The notes below the pieces were generated by a model. That model had not been told where the DNA came from and ran no database searches. It was given only the letters and a program-made list of their open reading frames with translations. Below are positions 17,575 through 26,239 of a stretch of DNA of 64,000 bases, piece after piece. The stretch is from Paraburkholderia hiiakae (GTDB taxonomy: Bacteria; Pseudomonadota; Gammaproteobacteria; Burkholderiales; Burkholderiaceae), in assembly GCF_904848665.1 (NCBI RefSeq), contig NZ_CAJHCQ010000023.1:62001-126000 (forward strand). Reading direction: 5' to 3'. The position numbers were made by a program, and so were the translations under genes. Each line of letters opens with the position of its first letter. Within the stretch, counting starts at the first letter, position 1.

Positions 17575-17648
17575 GCGGTTTTTTCAGTGCGGACTTTTAG
17601 CGTTCGCATGGCGAAAATTGTCGTGGTGCAGCATCGTTTTATTCGTAA

Positions 17649-17750
17649 GGCATTTACAAACCGAAAAGAAAGTGGCCCTCTTTTCTGCGGGAAAACCCCG
17701 AGATATCAAGGACTTCCGAAGCTTTTTGGAGAACGCCCCTTGTAAATGCC
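17649..17750. other. AT-rich, inverted-repeat-bounded element upstream of petA (candidate structured RNA)
   Basis: An 11-base arm GGCATTTACAA (17649-17659) is perfectly repeated in reverse complement as TTGTAAATGCC (17740-17750). The enclosed 80 bases hold a 6-bp hairpin AAAAGA/TCTTTT and a CGGG/CCCG hairpin. The whole 260-base gap between the Nif3 gene and petA is much richer in A and T than neighbouring DNA. I see no ORF, no target duplication and no known RNA family here. Confidence 0.4.
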
Positions 17751-17836
17751 AACTCCATTCGAGCAAACTAGCGTTCGGCAGCACCGCGGGTAAGCTGGCG
17801 TGACGGAAAAATCCAACTCAGAAGTGGGGCGATGTG

Positions 17837-18457
17837 ATGCGAGACAACGAGAATGACCGCGTCGACGGCAGCCGCCGAACCTGGCTGATTGCGACGTCCG
17901 TAGCAGGTGGCATTGGAGGCGTGGCCACTGTCGTACCGTTCGTAGGTTCCTTTGCACCATCCGAAAAAGCCCGCGCCGCCGGCGCGCCCGTCGAAGCCGA
18001 CATCACGAATCTGCAGCCTGGCTCGATGATGACCGTGGCCTGGCGCGGCAAGCCCGTGTGGATCCTGAACCGCACGGACCGCATGATGGCCGACGTGAAA
18101 AAGGCCGATCCCGATCTGGCCGACCCGAACTCCGAGCATCCGTTCTCGATGCCGATGCCGGAGTACTGCATGAACGAATTCCGTTCGCGCGCCGAGCATC
18201 AGAACATTCTCGTGGCCGTGGCCGTCTGCACCCATCTAGGCTGCACGCCGACGCCGCGCTTCCAGGAAGGTCCGCAGCCCAACCTGCCCGACAGCTGGCC
18301 GGGCGGCTTTCTATGCCCGTGCCACGGCTCCACCTACGATCTCTCCGGCCGTGTGTTCAAGAACAAGCCGGCGCCGCAAAACCTCGACATTCCCCGATAC
18401 ATGTTCGTGTCCGCGACGCAGATCGTGATCGGCAAGGACGAAAAAGGAGAAGCGTGA
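17837..18457 (+). CDS. petA: Ubiquinol-cytochrome c reductase, Rieske iron-sulfur subunit
   Basis: The 206-residue Rieske subunit of the bc1 complex has an N-terminal twin-arginine region (SRRTWL, residues 12-17) followed by a membrane helix, so it should be inserted through the Tat system encoded upstream. The 2Fe-2S ligands are Cys131 and His133 in CTHLGC and Cys160 and His163 in CPCHGS; Cys136 and Cys162 form the disulfide. A GTG one codon upstream is possible. The stop overlaps the petB start by one base (TGATG). Confidence 0.95.
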   Translation: MRDNENDRVDGSRRTWLIATSVAGGIGGVATVVPFVGSFAPSEKARAAGAPVEADITNLQPGSMMTVAWRGKPVWILNRTDRMMADVKKADPDLADPNSEHPFSMPMPEYCMNEFRSRAEHQNILVAVAVCTHLGCTPTPRFQEGPQPNLPDSWPGGFLCPCHGSTYDLSGRVFKNKPAPQNLDIPRYMFVSATQIVIGKDEKGEA

Positions 18458-19845
18458 TGGCGACGGGAACCGAAAAGGATGTAGGGGAGACGGCCGGCCT
18501 GCAGGGCTGGATCGACAAGCGCTTTCCGATGACCTCGACCTGGAAAGCGCACCTCTCCGAGTACTACGCGCCGAAGAACTTCAACTTCTGGTACTTCTTC
18601 GGCTCGCTCGCGCTGCTCGTGCTGGTGAACCAGATCATCACCGGCATTTTCCTCACCATGAACTACAAGCCCGATGCGACGCTCGCGTTCGCATCGGTCG
18701 AGTACATCATGCGCGAGGTGCCGTGGGGCTGGCTCATCCGCTACATGCACTCCACGGGCGCGTCGATGTTCTTCGTGGTCGTGTATCTCCACATGTTCCG
18801 CGGGCTTCTGTACGGGTCGTACCGCAAGCCGCGCGAACTCGTGTGGATCTTCGGCTGCGCGATCTTCCTGTGCCTGATGGCCGAGGCGTTCTTCGGCTAC
18901 CTGCTGCCGTGGGGCCAGATGTCGTTCTGGGGCGCGCAGGTGATCGTGAACCTGTTCTCGGCGATTCCCTTCATCGGCCCGGATCTCTCGCTGTGGATTC
19001 GCGGTGACTACGTGGTGTCGGACGTCACGCTCAACCGCTTCTTCGCGTTCCACGTGATCGCCATTCCGCTGGTGCTGGTCGGGCTCGTGATCTGCCACAT
19101 CATCGCGCTGCACGAAGTGGGCTCGAACAACCCGGATGGCATCGAGATCAAGGAGAAGAAGGATGCGAATGGGGTGCCGCTCGACGGCATTCCGTTCCAT
19201 CCGTACTACTCGGTGCACGATTTCATGGGCGTGTGCATCTTCCTGATGATCTTCGCGGCGATCGTGTTCTTCGCGCCGGAAATGGGCGGCTATTTCCTTG
19301 AAGCGAACAACTTCGTGCCGGCCAACTCGCTGCAAACACCGCCCGAGATCGCGCCGGTCTGGTACTTCACGGCGTTCTACGCGATGCTGCGCGCGACCAC
19401 CGACCCGTTCAAGATCGTCCTGATGATCGTGATCGCGCTGCTCGGCTTGCTCGCGCTCGTGCGCGCCCGCGGCAAATGGCGCGCCGGGCTGCCGGTGCTG
19501 GCGGTGCTCGTGATCCTCGCCATGTACTTCACCGAGTCGAAGTTCTGGGGCGTGGTGGTGATGGGCACGGCGGTGATCTCGCTTTTCTTCCTGCCGTGGC
19601 TCGATCGCTCGCCGGTCAAGTCGATCCGCTACCGGCCCTTGTTCCACAAAGTGTTTCTGGGCATCTTCGTGCTTGCGTTCCTGACGCTCGCGTTCCTCGG
19701 CACGAAACCGCCATCGCCGGCCGCCACGCTGATCGCCCAGATCTGCGCGCTCGTCTATTTCGCCTTCTTCCTCGGCATGCCTTTCTGGACGCCGCTTGGC
19801 ACGTTCAAGCAGCCGCCCGAACGCGTGCACTTCAAGCCCCATTAA
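18457..19845 (+). CDS. petB: Ubiquinol-cytochrome c reductase, cytochrome b subunit
   Basis: The 462-residue cytochrome b carries two b hemes and the quinol sites of the bc1 complex. Visible are the heme-ligand region with the RYMHSTGASMFFVVVYLHMFR helix (written in part: His in YMHST and YLHMFRG), the LLPWGQMSFWGAQV helix, the FHVIAIPL and CHIIALHEVGSNN helix and the Qo-site PPEIAPVWYF, a Pro-Glu-type motif. About eight or more membrane helices plus a C-terminal extension are apparent. The ATG overlaps the petA stop by one base. Confidence 0.95.
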   Translation: MATGTEKDVGETAGLQGWIDKRFPMTSTWKAHLSEYYAPKNFNFWYFFGSLALLVLVNQIITGIFLTMNYKPDATLAFASVEYIMREVPWGWLIRYMHSTGASMFFVVVYLHMFRGLLYGSYRKPRELVWIFGCAIFLCLMAEAFFGYLLPWGQMSFWGAQVIVNLFSAIPFIGPDLSLWIRGDYVVSDVTLNRFFAFHVIAIPLVLVGLVICHIIALHEVGSNNPDGIEIKEKKDANGVPLDGIPFHPYYSVHDFMGVCIFLMIFAAIVFFAPEMGGYFLEANNFVPANSLQTPPEIAPVWYFTAFYAMLRATTDPFKIVLMIVIALLGLLALVRARGKWRAGLPVLAVLVILAMYFTESKFWGVVVMGTAVISLFFLPWLDRSPVKSIRYRPLFHKVFLGIFVLAFLTLAFLGTKPPSPAATLIAQICALVYFAFFLGMPFWTPLGTFKQPPERVHFKPH

Positions 19846-19863
19846 TTGATGAGCGAGGAAGAT

Positions 19864-20649
19864 ATGACGAGAAAATCTCTTTTTTCGACGCTCGCGAAGG
19901 TGAGCGTCCGGGCCGGCTTGGCCGCGCTGGCGCTCTCATGTGCATTTGGGGTCGGGTCCGCGACAGCGCAGGAAAACATTCCGCTCGACCGCGCTCCCGA
20001 TAACGGCGAGAATCTTGCTTCGCTGCAACACGGCGCCAAATTGTTTGTAAACTATTGTCTGAATTGCCATAGTGCGAACTTGATGCGCTACAGCCGATTG
20101 CAGGATCTCGGCATTCCGCAGAAGCAAATCGAAGATAATCTGTTGTTTACGACTGACAAGGTCGGCAACACGATGTCCATCGCGATGCGCCCGGACGACG
20201 CGAAGTCGTGGTTCGGCGTGGCGCCGCCGGACCTCTCCGTGGAAGCACGGGCGAAAGGGCGCGACTGGCTGTACACGTACCTGCGCAGCTTCTACCGCGA
20301 CGACACGCGGCCGACCGGCTGGAACAATCTGGTGTTCGAGAACGTGAGCATGCCGCACGTGCTGTGGCAGTTGCAGGGCATACGCACGGCGAAGTTCGAG
20401 GACACGACGGACGAGGAAACCGGGGAAAAAGTCCGCCGCTTCGCAGGGTTCCAGCAAGTCACGCCCGGAACGCTCTCTCCGGTGGATTATGATGCCGACG
20501 TGGCCGACCTTGTGGCTTACCTCGGCTGGATGGCCGAACCCGAGCAGAAAACCCGCAGGCAGCTTGGCGTGTGGGTGCTCCTGTTCCTCGGCGTCTTGAG
20601 CTTTTTCGCGTGGCGATTGAACGCCGCGTACTGGAAAGATATCAAATAG
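19864..20649 (+). CDS. petC: Cytochrome c1
   Basis: Cytochrome c1 passes electrons from the Rieske protein to soluble cytochrome c. From ATG 19864 it is 261 residues with a signal peptide (cleavage likely near ATAQ, about 36), heme motif CLNCH at 65-69, the NTMSIAM region for the axial Met ligand and a C-terminal membrane anchor (LGVWVLLFLGVLSFFAWRL region). GAGGAAG upstream fits the 19864 start; TTG 19846 and ATG 19849 are alternatives. A strong terminator follows. Confidence 0.94.
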   Translation: MTRKSLFSTLAKVSVRAGLAALALSCAFGVGSATAQENIPLDRAPDNGENLASLQHGAKLFVNYCLNCHSANLMRYSRLQDLGIPQKQIEDNLLFTTDKVGNTMSIAMRPDDAKSWFGVAPPDLSVEARAKGRDWLYTYLRSFYRDDTRPTGWNNLVFENVSMPHVLWQLQGIRTAKFEDTTDEETGEKVRRFAGFQQVTPGTLSPVDYDADVADLVAYLGWMAEPEQKTRRQLGVWVLLFLGVLSFFAWRLNAAYWKDIK

Positions 20650-20687
20650 GCACGTCCTGACCGACGTGGGGCCGGTGCGACGAGAAG

Positions 20688-20723
20688 CCGTCTGACGGTT
20701 CAGGGACCGTCAGACGGTTTTTT
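20688..20723 (+). terminator. Rho-independent terminator after petABC
   Basis: A perfect 12-bp stem CCGTCTGACGGT / ACCGTCAGACGG (20688-20699 with 20706-20717), a 6-base loop and a run of six T. Confidence 0.93.
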
Positions 20724-20763
20724 CGCCAGCTGGCCTTTTGGGTTTATTGAGGAAATGTAAATC

Positions 20764-21375
20764 ATGATGGTTCTGTACTCCGGCACTACCTGCCCGTTCT
20801 CCCAGCGTTGCCGGCTGGTGTTGTTCGAAAAGGGCATGGACTTCGAAATCCGCGACGTCGACCTGTTCAACAAACCGGAAGACATCGCCGTGATGAATCC
20901 GTACGGTCAGGTGCCGATTCTGGTCGAGCGCGACCTGATTCTGTACGAATCGAACATCATCAACGAGTACATCGACGAGCGCTTCCCGCATCCGCAGCTG
21001 ATGCCGGCCGACCCGGTGCAGCGCGCCCGCGCGCGCCTGTTCCTGCTCAACTTCGAGAAGGAACTGTTCGTGCACGTGAGCACGCTCGAAAACGAGAAGG
21101 GCAAGGCCGCCGAGAAGAATCACGAGAAGGCGCGGCTCGCGATCCGCGACCGCCTCACGCAGCTCGCGCCGATCTTCCTTAAGAACAAGTACATGCTGGG
21201 CGAAGAGTTCTCGATGCTCGACGTCGCGATCGCGCCGTTGCTGTGGCGCCTCGACCATTACGGCATCGAACTGTCGAAGAATGCCGCGCCGCTCATGAAG
21301 TACGCTGAGCGCATTTTCAGCCGTCCGGCGTACATCGAAGCGCTCACGCCGTCTGAAAAGGTCATGCGCCGTTAA
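20764..21375 (+). CDS. sspA: Stringent starvation protein A (RNA polymerase-associated GST fold)
   Basis: The 203-residue protein has a glutathione-S-transferase-like fold: thioredoxin-like N-terminal half with TTCPFSQRCRLVLFEKG (about 7-23), GQVPILVERDLILYES (about 47-62), then an alpha-helical domain. SspA binds RNA polymerase and supports stationary-phase and stress gene expression; it lacks GST activity in E. coli. It lies between petABC and sspB, a standard arrangement. Its TAA stop is followed by four tandem copies of the same 12-base unit, each giving another in-frame TAA. Confidence 0.93.
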   Translation: MMVLYSGTTCPFSQRCRLVLFEKGMDFEIRDVDLFNKPEDIAVMNPYGQVPILVERDLILYESNIINEYIDERFPHPQLMPADPVQRARARLFLLNFEKELFVHVSTLENEKGKAAEKNHEKARLAIRDRLTQLAPIFLKNKYMLGEEFSMLDVAIAPLLWRLDHYGIELSKNAAPLMKYAERIFSRPAYIEALTPSEKVMRR

Positions 21376-21425
21376 GCACGCAGTTAAGCACGCAGTTAAG
21401 CACGCAGTTAAGCACGCAGTTAAGC
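21373..21425 (+). repeat. 12-bp tandem repeat that multiplies the sspA stop codon
   Basis: TAAGCACGCAGT is repeated four times exactly (21373-21420) and followed by a partial TAAGC. The unit is a multiple of three, so five TAA codons stand in the sspA frame at 21373, 21385, 21397, 21409 and 21421. Confidence 0.95.
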
Positions 21426-21502
21426 GGTATCCTGGCGGTTGCAGGTAACAGAGGCGGCGCCCACTGCGTGGGTGTGGGTGCCGCCTCGTGAAAGGATTGT
21501 TG

Positions 21503-22009
21503 ATGCAAGAGATTTCCACCAAGCCGTATTTGCTGCGCGCGCTGTACGAGTGGTGCACCGACAACGGCTTCACGCCGCATATCGCGGTGCGGGTCGACAA
21601 CCGCACGCGCGTGCCGCGCCAGTTCGTGCGTGACGGCGAGATCGTGCTGAACATCAGCTTCGAGGCGACGAGCCAACTGCAGATGGGCAACGAGATGATC
21701 GAGTTCCACGCGCGCTTCTCGGGCAAGTCACACAAGATCGAGGTGCCGGTATCGAACGTTCTCGCGATCTACGCGCGCGAGAATGGTCAGGGCATGGCGT
21801 TCCCGGTCGAATCGCCACCGGGCGACGCCGACGACGTGCTGTCCTCCGAGGACCACGAAGAAACCGAAGCGCATGAGGCGCATGAAGTGCGCGACGAGCC
21901 TGCCGAGGAACCCGCTGCGCCGCTCGCGCCCGTTGCGTCGCGCGCTGCCGACAAAGATGACGAAGGCGGCAATAAGGGCGGCAAGGGCCACCTCAAGATC
22001 GTAAAATGA
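21503..22009 (+). CDS. sspB: ClpXP protease specificity-enhancing factor SspB
   Basis: SspB is the adaptor that delivers ssrA-tagged proteins to ClpXP. The 168-residue protein has the folded core (about 1-110: STKPYLLRALYEWC, LNISFEATSQLQ, FHARFSGKSHKIEVPV), a long acidic and Ala-rich linker, and a C-terminal GHLKIVK that matches the ClpX-docking tail of the family. The ATG at 21503 follows GAAAGGATTGTTG; a GTG 15 bases upstream is less likely. It may share a transcript with sspA. Confidence 0.93.
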   Translation: MQEISTKPYLLRALYEWCTDNGFTPHIAVRVDNRTRVPRQFVRDGEIVLNISFEATSQLQMGNEMIEFHARFSGKSHKIEVPVSNVLAIYARENGQGMAFPVESPPGDADDVLSSEDHEETEAHEAHEVRDEPAEEPAAPLAPVASRAADKDDEGGNKGGKGHLKIVK

Positions 22010-22027
22010 AGTAGAATAGCGGGCTAC

Positions 22028-22103
<76 letters not shown>

Positions 22104-22112
22104 CATTCAAGA

Positions 22113-22148
22113 CAAAGGGTTACGTGAAGTTCACGTAACCCTTTGTGC
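22113..22148 (+). terminator. Terminator after tRNA-Thr
   Basis: CAAAGGGTTACGTGAA (22113-22128) pairs with TTCACGTAACCCTTTG (22130-22145) as a near-complete palindrome. No strong T-run follows (TGCTTTCT). It lies between the tRNA and the convergent CDF-like gene. Confidence 0.7.
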
Positions 22149-22193
22149 TTTCTGGGCCCACTCCGGGTCGGGGTCAACTGCGGGCCCAATGCC

Positions 22194-23144
22194 TCATTCC
22201 GCCCATTCCGGGTCGCTCGTGAACATGATCGTGAGCCAGCGGTGCGACTCGTCCCCGCCTATGGCCCGCCCGATTTCGTCGCGGATCGCATCCCATTCGG
22301 CGATGCGCTTCGGCGGCATGTCGGGCGGCACGACGAAATACAGTTCGATCTCGCGCGAACGGCCCACTTTCGCGACATAGGCGCGGTAATACTCGAAGGC
22401 GTAGCGCTCGACGAAGCGTTTCGCGACCGCGTCGACGTGCTGCTTGAGATCCGCGGGCGCGACGAGCAGCACGTCCATCAGGGCTTGGCGGATTTCCGCA
22501 AGCGGAATCGGAATGATCACGGCGCACACCACCACGAGCGCCGCCGGGTCGACGTAGGGCGTGAGGTGCTCCCACGCCGTTCCCTGAATCGCATAGCCGA
22601 CGCTGAAAGCGATCAGCAGCGCCGCCGTGATGCCCGCGGACATGATCCACGACTTGATGTCGAGGCGCACGAAATCCGAGTGGATTCGACGGTTCGCGCG
22701 CGATTCGAACACCGCCATCGCAACGCAAGCGCTCACGGTGAGCACGGCGTAGACGAGAGCCGGGCCGAAGCGCAATTCGTGGCCGCCGGAGAGCAGGTTC
22801 GTGACGCCGTTGATCAGCGCATAGACGGCCACGCCCACGAGCAGCGTGCTGTTCAGGCCGAGCACCATGGGTTCGAGATGCCAGAAGCCCATGGTGAAGC
22901 GCTCGCGCCATTTGCGCGGCAGGTCGACATTGACCGCGTAGGAGGTGATGAGGCGCACGACGGCGAGCGCGAGCGCGCTCATGCTCGCGTCGACGAGTGA
23001 ATAAACGCCGTCGAAGACAATGGAAAACGAGCCGGAGATCAGGCCAAACAGGATGCCGATGAGGGCGATCACCAACGTCGTGGCGATCGATAGCGTCAGC
23101 ACGCTGCTCTCGTCGGAGGTACTGAAGAAACGTAGCCGTTCCAT
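22194..23144 (-). CDS. Cation diffusion facilitator-like membrane protein with altered metal site
   Basis: The 316-residue protein has about six membrane helices in the first two thirds and a cytoplasmic C-terminal domain, as in CDF (PF01545) proteins. In helix 2 the usual D/H-x-x-x-D site reads Tyr48-S-L-V-Asp52, and in helix 5 the usual H-x-x-x-D reads Trp166-I-M-S-Ala170, so three of four transport-site ligands are absent. Family membership is clear from the overall pattern, but zinc transport is doubtful. The gene is convergent with tRNA-Thr and lies 69 bases downstream of the type IIG-like methyltransferase gene on the same strand. Confidence 0.8.
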   Translation of the reverse strand: MERLRFFSTSDESSVLTLSIATTLVIALIGILFGLISGSFSIVFDGVYSLVDASMSALALAVVRLITSYAVNVDLPRKWRERFTMGFWHLEPMVLGLNSTLLVGVAVYALINGVTNLLSGGHELRFGPALVYAVLTVSACVAMAVFESRANRRIHSDFVRLDIKSWIMSAGITAALLIAFSVGYAIQGTAWEHLTPYVDPAALVVVCAVIIPIPLAEIRQALMDVLLVAPADLKQHVDAVAKRFVERYAFEYYRAYVAKVGRSREIELYFVVPPDMPPKRIAEWDAIRDEIGRAIGGDESHRWLTIMFTSDPEWAE

Positions 23145-23213
23145 GATGTCTGCTCTGCGCGAGGATGAGCAAGACTAGCCGACTCGCCGTGACGCCGTCG
23201 CCCGGCTGCCCGG

Positions 23214-26045
23214 TTAGTTTGCCTCGCTCGCAATCGAGCCGGCGCGGCCTTCCACGAGGTCGATTTCCCGCGCCGACAAGCCAAATGCCGCGTAGAGGCG
23301 TCGATCTATCTCGCGCGCGATGTCTTCCACTTCCGGGTCGCCGCATCCGGACTGGTGAGCGCGCAGCAACCGGGTCACGCAGTCGGCGATCTCGCTGCGC
23401 ACCGCAGCGCCGCCTGGCACTGGCAAGGCGTCGATCATCGCTTTCGTGAACGCCACGCCGCCGTTGTAGCTCGACGAACCGTACTTCGCGCGGATCAGGA
23501 AAACTGAGAGCGGACAGTTGAGGAGCGCCGCCGCGAACTTCAGCAGGTGCTCGTCTTCCGAGCGCAGGATCAGCGTGGTCTTGCCGGGGATGGTGTCGCC
23601 AGCGAGATCGAGTGTCGCGTCGAGCCGTGTAAGGCCTTTCACGATCACCTTTTTCGCATGGGCTTTCGCGCCGTAGCCGTTCGCGAACGTCGAAGCGAAG
23701 CGTCCGCGCTCGACCACGGGCGCGTCGTAGCGTCGTCCGAGATAGGTCATCGGCTTGCTGCCCCAGCGCGAGACGTAGCGCCCGAGCGTGCCGGTGTTCA
23801 CCACGCGGTAGTGATGGTCCGCGAGGAACTGCCCTTCGACCTCTTCGACGAGGGGCGCGAGCCGGTAGGCGTCCGATGTCGCGCACGCGTTTTCGCAGGG
23901 CAGCAGGGCGCCGAGCGTGGGGTGCGCGCGGCCGATCCGCTGCACGAACGCGGCGTGGGGCGAGAGCAACGCGTCGAGCGGCCAAGGCGCCTCGAGCGTA
24001 CGTTTGTCGGTTTGCGCCAGCTCGAAGAGCGTATCGCCCTCGATGCGTGCGGTCGCGACGGCGGGCGTGCCCGACTCGCGAAAGACCGTGATGATCGAGT
24101 CCACGCGCGCCTGTTCGAACACGTCGCGCCCGAGCCCGACGATGCGTTCGATTTTGTCCAGATGCCGCGCGCGCAGCGCGTTGCCGAAGGGCTTCGAGAG
24201 CCACTTGTCGGGCGTGAGATACGCCATCGCGCCGCCCGGCCTGAGGAGCGCGAGGCCTAGTTCCATGAACACGATGTACAGGTCCCAGTTGCCCCTCGCG
24301 CTCGGCCAGCGCTGCGCTAGCCGCTCGCGCAGCGCGCGCTGGCCCTGGTTGATCATGCGCTCGGAGTCGATATAGGGCGGGTTCGCAATGACGGCGTCGA
24401 AGCGCTCGAAGTCGCCTTCGTCGGTGAGGAGGGCGGCGAACTCGATGCGCCATTCGAACGCTGTGGTTTCCTCGGGCGGCGTATCGGGCAGATTGTTCGC
24501 GAGCGCGTTGTGCAACGCGTCGCGCAGTTGTGCGAATCGAGTGGCTTCGGCGCGTCTTGCAGCGGGTGTGTTTGTCGCCCGCAGTCTTGCCGCGTTCGCG
24601 CGATAGTTCGCCACTCGCTCGGCGTTGTCGCGAATGGGCGTATCGAAGTCAAAACGGCTGAGCGTCGCGTTGCCTTGTTTGAGGTTGGTCTCGAGGTTCG
24701 GCAGCGAAGCGGTGAAATCCGCGTGTTCGAGCAGTTCGATCCACAGCCGCAGGCGTGCCATGCCGACCGAATCTGCATGGATATCGACACCGAAAAGCGA
24801 GTGCTCGACGATGTCTCGCTTCAAGCGAAAGAGCGCCGCTTCAATCTTGCGGATGGCCTCGCCATCGCGCGCGCGCGTGAACGGTTCGCCGTTCGCGCGC
24901 GTGACGCAAAGCCGGTCCGCAGTGACGTCGATGCGGCAAGTGCTGAGTGCTTCGCGCTCGCGTACGTGCAGCAAGCCAAGGCGCACTTTTAGCGCAAGCA
25001 ACTCGTTGAGCGCTGAAACGAGCAGATGGCCCGAGCCGACAGCAGGATCGCAGATGCGCAGCGAGTCAAGAATCGCCTGAGCTTCGTGGCGGTCTTCGAT
25101 CAATTCGGATAGCTGATCGATGCTCGTGCAGCACCAGCCCTTAGCGCGATTCAAGCGATTCAGCGCCGCATGCGTGACGGCGGGACGGGCGAGTTGCATC
25201 GCGACGCTGCCCGGCGTGTACCAGGCGCCATCGCGGTAGCCGTTGAGCTTTTCGAAGACGAGCCCGAGCGCCCAGGCGTCGAGGCAACGCCGGTTCGTCG
25301 CGGCGGGCTCTTGCGCGACCGAACCGGCGGAGAAGTCGAACGCGGCGAGAAAATCAAGCAGATACGCGAGCACGTGCCGCTCGCCGCTCGCATCGGTGAG
25401 CACAGTCGCTGCGAAAAGCGGTAGCGTGGCGCTCTCGTCGAGCGCGCGCATGCCGAGCAGGCTTGGGTCCAGGTCTTGCGGCGCGAAAAGCGCACCGTCG
25501 AAGCGGGGGAGGTGAGCGAAGCGAGCCGGTGGCGCGACGTCATCGACGCCCAGTACGGTGTCGCACAGTGCGTCGAGATCGCTGAACGAGCGGATGTGCC
25601 GTGCGTTCAGAAACGCGTAGGGCGAATCGCCGTCATGGAGCGTCAGCAGACGCGTTTCGAGCACCTTGAGAAAAACCAGGCGGCTGATCCACGCGATGCA
25701 AAGCCGCAGCGCGAGTTCGAAGTGCTCGGCATCCTGCCGCTCGCTCTTGCTCTGAACCTCGCGGGCAGCGAGACGCGACAGCGCGAGTTCGATCAGTGCG
25801 CCGCGCAATCGCGCTTCCGGCGCGAGTCGCGCCACGGTGCGCCCTCCGCCGGAAACGCTCTCCCGCAGCCCCACGATATGCAGCAGTTCGGCGTAAAACG
25901 CTTCGTCGAGCCCACCTCCGGCGCTGGCGCGGCGCGTGCGCGTTTTGCGCGCGCCGTGAGTCTGCGGGATGGTTTCTGGCATGGTCTCGTGCGGGTGGGC
26001 GTGGCCTGGCGAGGCGCGGTCGGCGCACATTTTACTGCCGCCCAC
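23214..26045 (-). CDS. Type IIG (Eco57I-like) DNA adenine methyltransferase and specificity protein lacking the nuclease domain
   Basis: The 943-residue protein has, in order: the FYAELLHIVGL and ISRLVFLKVLE region (about 50-130) that in full-length type IIG enzymes follows the nuclease domain; methyltransferase motif I DPAVGSGH (333-340); the LFGVDIHADSV block (about 418-427); catalytic NPPY (555-558), which predicts N6-adenine methylation; and a C-terminal TaqI-like specificity domain with GSSSYNGG near residue 845. Full-length relatives, as I recall them, carry roughly 350 N-terminal residues with a PD-(D/E)xK nuclease; none are present here or in upstream frames. The start is uncertain: GTG 26045, or ATG 25982. 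Confidence 0.85.
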   Translation of the reverse strand: MGGSKMCADRASPGHAHPHETMPETIPQTHGARKTRTRRASAGGGLDEAFYAELLHIVGLRESVSGGGRTVARLAPEARLRGALIELALSRLAAREVQSKSERQDAEHFELALRLCIAWISRLVFLKVLETRLLTLHDGDSPYAFLNARHIRSFSDLDALCDTVLGVDDVAPPARFAHLPRFDGALFAPQDLDPSLLGMRALDESATLPLFAATVLTDASGERHVLAYLLDFLAAFDFSAGSVAQEPAATNRRCLDAWALGLVFEKLNGYRDGAWYTPGSVAMQLARPAVTHAALNRLNRAKGWCCTSIDQLSELIEDRHEAQAILDSLRICDPAVGSGHLLVSALNELLALKVRLGLLHVREREALSTCRIDVTADRLCVTRANGEPFTRARDGEAIRKIEAALFRLKRDIVEHSLFGVDIHADSVGMARLRLWIELLEHADFTASLPNLETNLKQGNATLSRFDFDTPIRDNAERVANYRANAARLRATNTPAARRAEATRFAQLRDALHNALANNLPDTPPEETTAFEWRIEFAALLTDEGDFERFDAVIANPPYIDSERMINQGQRALRERLAQRWPSARGNWDLYIVFMELGLALLRPGGAMAYLTPDKWLSKPFGNALRARHLDKIERIVGLGRDVFEQARVDSIITVFRESGTPAVATARIEGDTLFELAQTDKRTLEAPWPLDALLSPHAAFVQRIGRAHPTLGALLPCENACATSDAYRLAPLVEEVEGQFLADHHYRVVNTGTLGRYVSRWGSKPMTYLGRRYDAPVVERGRFASTFANGYGAKAHAKKVIVKGLTRLDATLDLAGDTIPGKTTLILRSEDEHLLKFAAALLNCPLSVFLIRAKYGSSSYNGGVAFTKAMIDALPVPGGAAVRSEIADCVTRLLRAHQSGCGDPEVEDIAREIDRRLYAAFGLSAREIDLVEGRAGSIASEAN

Positions 26046-26239
26046 GTGCGTTTCGTCCTACGCCGTTTGGCCGAGTCGACGCGCCCGCCCGTCTGAGCGA
26101 TCATCCCTGCAAAGGCGATGCGGCGGAACGTGCGGCGTCGCTCTGCTATATGATGGCGCCGCGCGAGGCGCCCCGCGGCGTCAACCCGCGAGCCAGGAAC
26201 GAATCTACGAACTGGCCCGCCGCATCGAATATCCGACCT

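Noticed and set aside
22174..24453. A 759-residue minus-strand frame overlapping the CDF-like and type IIG-like genes
   Set aside because: It is another reading frame of two recognised genes on the same strand and shows no motif of its own.
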